From positions 372,001-436,000 of the forward strand of contig CALTBR010000003.1 in NCBI GenBank assembly GCA_943842425.1: a DNA stretch of 64,000 nucleotides, read 5' to 3'. The notes below the pieces were generated by a model. The model saw nothing but the letters and a program-made list of their open reading frames with translations. It searched no databases and was not told where the DNA came from. Of the stretch, positions 62,994-64,000 are shown one piece after another (position 1 is the first letter of the stretch; every line of letters begins with the position of its first letter). The position numbers were made by a program, and so were the translations under genes. The DNA is from UBA974 sp002292405. Its GTDB lineage: Bacteria; Bacteroidota; Bacteroidia; Flavobacteriales_D; Sanyastnellaceae.

Positions 62994-64000
62994 ATGTATC
63001 CTAATTTATACTTCGCGTTACAAGATCTGACAGGACTCGAACTCCCCTTCTTAAAATTAGTCAACAGCTTTGGGTTTTTCGTAGCCATGGCATTCTTAAT
63101 TGGAGGATACTTTATCCGCCTAGAATTCATCCGCCTAACTAAATCTGGAGTTTTCACCCCAAACAAAATCCAATCTCTTCAAGGACTTCCAGCAACGCTT
63201 ACAGAAATAATCTCTCAAGCCTTTATAGGATTTATTTTCGGTTGGAAATTTTTATACCTCGCAATCAATGCTGGAACTTTGTTTAGTGGAGGCTCTCTAC
63301 CTCAAACACACCTGTTTTCCTCGGAAGGGAGTATCCCCCTAGGTATAATCCTTGCTGTATTGTTAGGTGGATGGCGTTACTACGAGGGGCGTAAAAATGC
63401 TCTTCCCGAACCTAGAATGGAAACCACAGAAGTAGCGCCCTCTGAGCACGTAGGAGGAATACTTACCGTCGCGGCAATAGGCGGCATACTCGGAGCCAAG
63501 CTTTTCCATCTCATCGAATATCCAGAGCAATTCATAGCCTTCTTTAAGAACCCAAGCCTTAACGCTTTCATTGGAGGATTAACCATATACGGCGGACTCA
63601 TCATTGGTGGATTGAGCGTCTATGCGTACGCCCGACACTACAAACTCAAGTTCCTAAATGTTGCCGACGCCACAGCGCCTTCTTTGATGCTTGGTTATGG
63701 AATAGGTCGCATTGGATGCCAAGTTTCTGGCGATGGAGACTGGGGAATTCCCAACCCCACAACTCAACCATCATGGATGAGCTGGCTACCAGATTGGACC
63801 TGGAGCTATAATTTTCCCAACAACGTAAATGGAGTAGGTCGGTTCATATCTGAATCTGATTCCTTGGCTATCTATCCAGGCTACGGCACCGTTCTCGATC
63901 CAGCTGTTTATCCTACTTCTCTGTACGAGACATCAATATCTGTAATCTTGTTCTTAGTGCTATGGTCTTTAAGAACCAGATTAAAATCTGCAGGGCTCCT
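62994..64000 (+). CDS. lgt: prolipoprotein diacylglyceryl transferase (3' truncated by window edge)
   Basis: The frame opens at ATG 62994 (MYPNLYFALQDLTG) and stays open to the window end, so the last part is missing. It is a multi-TM protein with AMAFLIGGYFIRLEFIRL, GGLTIYGGLIIGGLSVYAYARHY, and the Lgt signature region GYGIGRIGCQVSGDGDWGIP, where the Arg-Ile-Gly motif matches GRxGN of the family. Lgt adds diacylglycerol to the lipobox Cys of prolipoproteins, such as the SusD and SusG-like lipoproteins encoded here. The start lies 6 bp after mtaB. Confidence 0.9.
   Translation, partial: MYPNLYFALQDLTGLELPFLKLVNSFGFFVAMAFLIGGYFIRLEFIRLTKSGVFTPNKIQSLQGLPATLTEIISQAFIGFIFGWKFLYLAINAGTLFSGGSLPQTHLFSSEGSIPLGIILAVLLGGWRYYEGRKNALPEPRMETTEVAPSEHVGGILTVAAIGGILGAKLFHLIEYPEQFIAFFKNPSLNAFIGGLTIYGGLIIGGLSVYAYARHYKLKFLNVADATAPSLMLGYGIGRIGCQVSGDGDWGIPNPTTQPSWMSWLPDWTWSYNFPNNVNGVGRFISESDSLAIYPGYGTVLDPAVYPTSLYETSISVILFLVLWSLRTRLKSAGL

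Overview
The window looks like chromosomal DNA of a Bacteroidota bacterium, most likely a marine or aquatic member of the Flavobacteriales. The support is lineage-specific machinery: type IX secretion (T9SS) cargo with C-terminal sorting domains at four loci, PorT, a GldF/GldG gliding-type ABC module, a SusC/SusD pair, and promoters matching the Bacteroidota TTG...TAnnTTTG pattern. The family cannot be fixed from sequence alone. Coding density is very high, no gap exceeds about 300 bases, and many neighbours overlap as ATGA. No prophage, insertion sequence or CRISPR array is visible.

1-36 kb is mostly housekeeping. In order it holds: a class III aminotransferase fragment, two alpha/beta hydrolases, YqgE/AlgH and DUF2797 proteins, a secreted T9SS protein, a TlpA-like thioredoxin, a phospholipid-type methyltransferase, an RRM RNA-binding protein with a good promoter, tRNA-Met and a START-like protein. 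A minus-strand trio follows (PcaF/PaaJ-type thiolase, PaaY-like hexapeptide protein, TrmN6), then a GT4 glycosyltransferase. Next comes the minus-strand operon SAM hydroxide adenosyltransferase - ABM monooxygenase - fused GldF-GldG - DUF4340, divergent from phoH-purC-tsaC. After cca lie a frameshifted glnS, clpS, a VCBS/UnbV protein, rpe, and the operon coaE-ALDH-aminoacyltransferase-xth. A lamin-tail-domain gene interrupted by an in-frame stop closes the region.

30-51.6 kb is an alpha-glucan utilisation locus built from two divergent arms. The minus arm encodes cytoplasmic catabolism: pfkA, gap, a BadF-type sugar kinase, beta-phosphoglucomutase and a GH65 phosphorylase. The plus arm encodes a Nudix-like regulator, a secreted T9SS GH13 amylase, SusC, SusD, two small exported proteins and a GH13 lipoprotein. 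It is followed by a T9SS PQQ-type sugar dehydrogenase and a TonB-dependent receptor. Read together, starch or glycogen would be cut at the surface, imported through SusCD, phosphorolysed to glucose plus beta-glucose-1-phosphate, and fed directly into glycolysis.

51.6-64 kb holds an OmpA/PD40 envelope protein, a YfcE-type phosphoesterase, rho with a long charged tetrapeptide-repeat insert, a four-TM protein, porT, a YigZ/IMPACT protein, a methyltransferase, a large T9SS VCBS/UnbV protein, mtaB and the start of lgt. tsaC (t6A synthesis) and mtaB (ms2t6A) act on the same tRNA position, and clpS and the aminoacyltransferase both belong to the N-degron pathway, although neither pair is adjacent.
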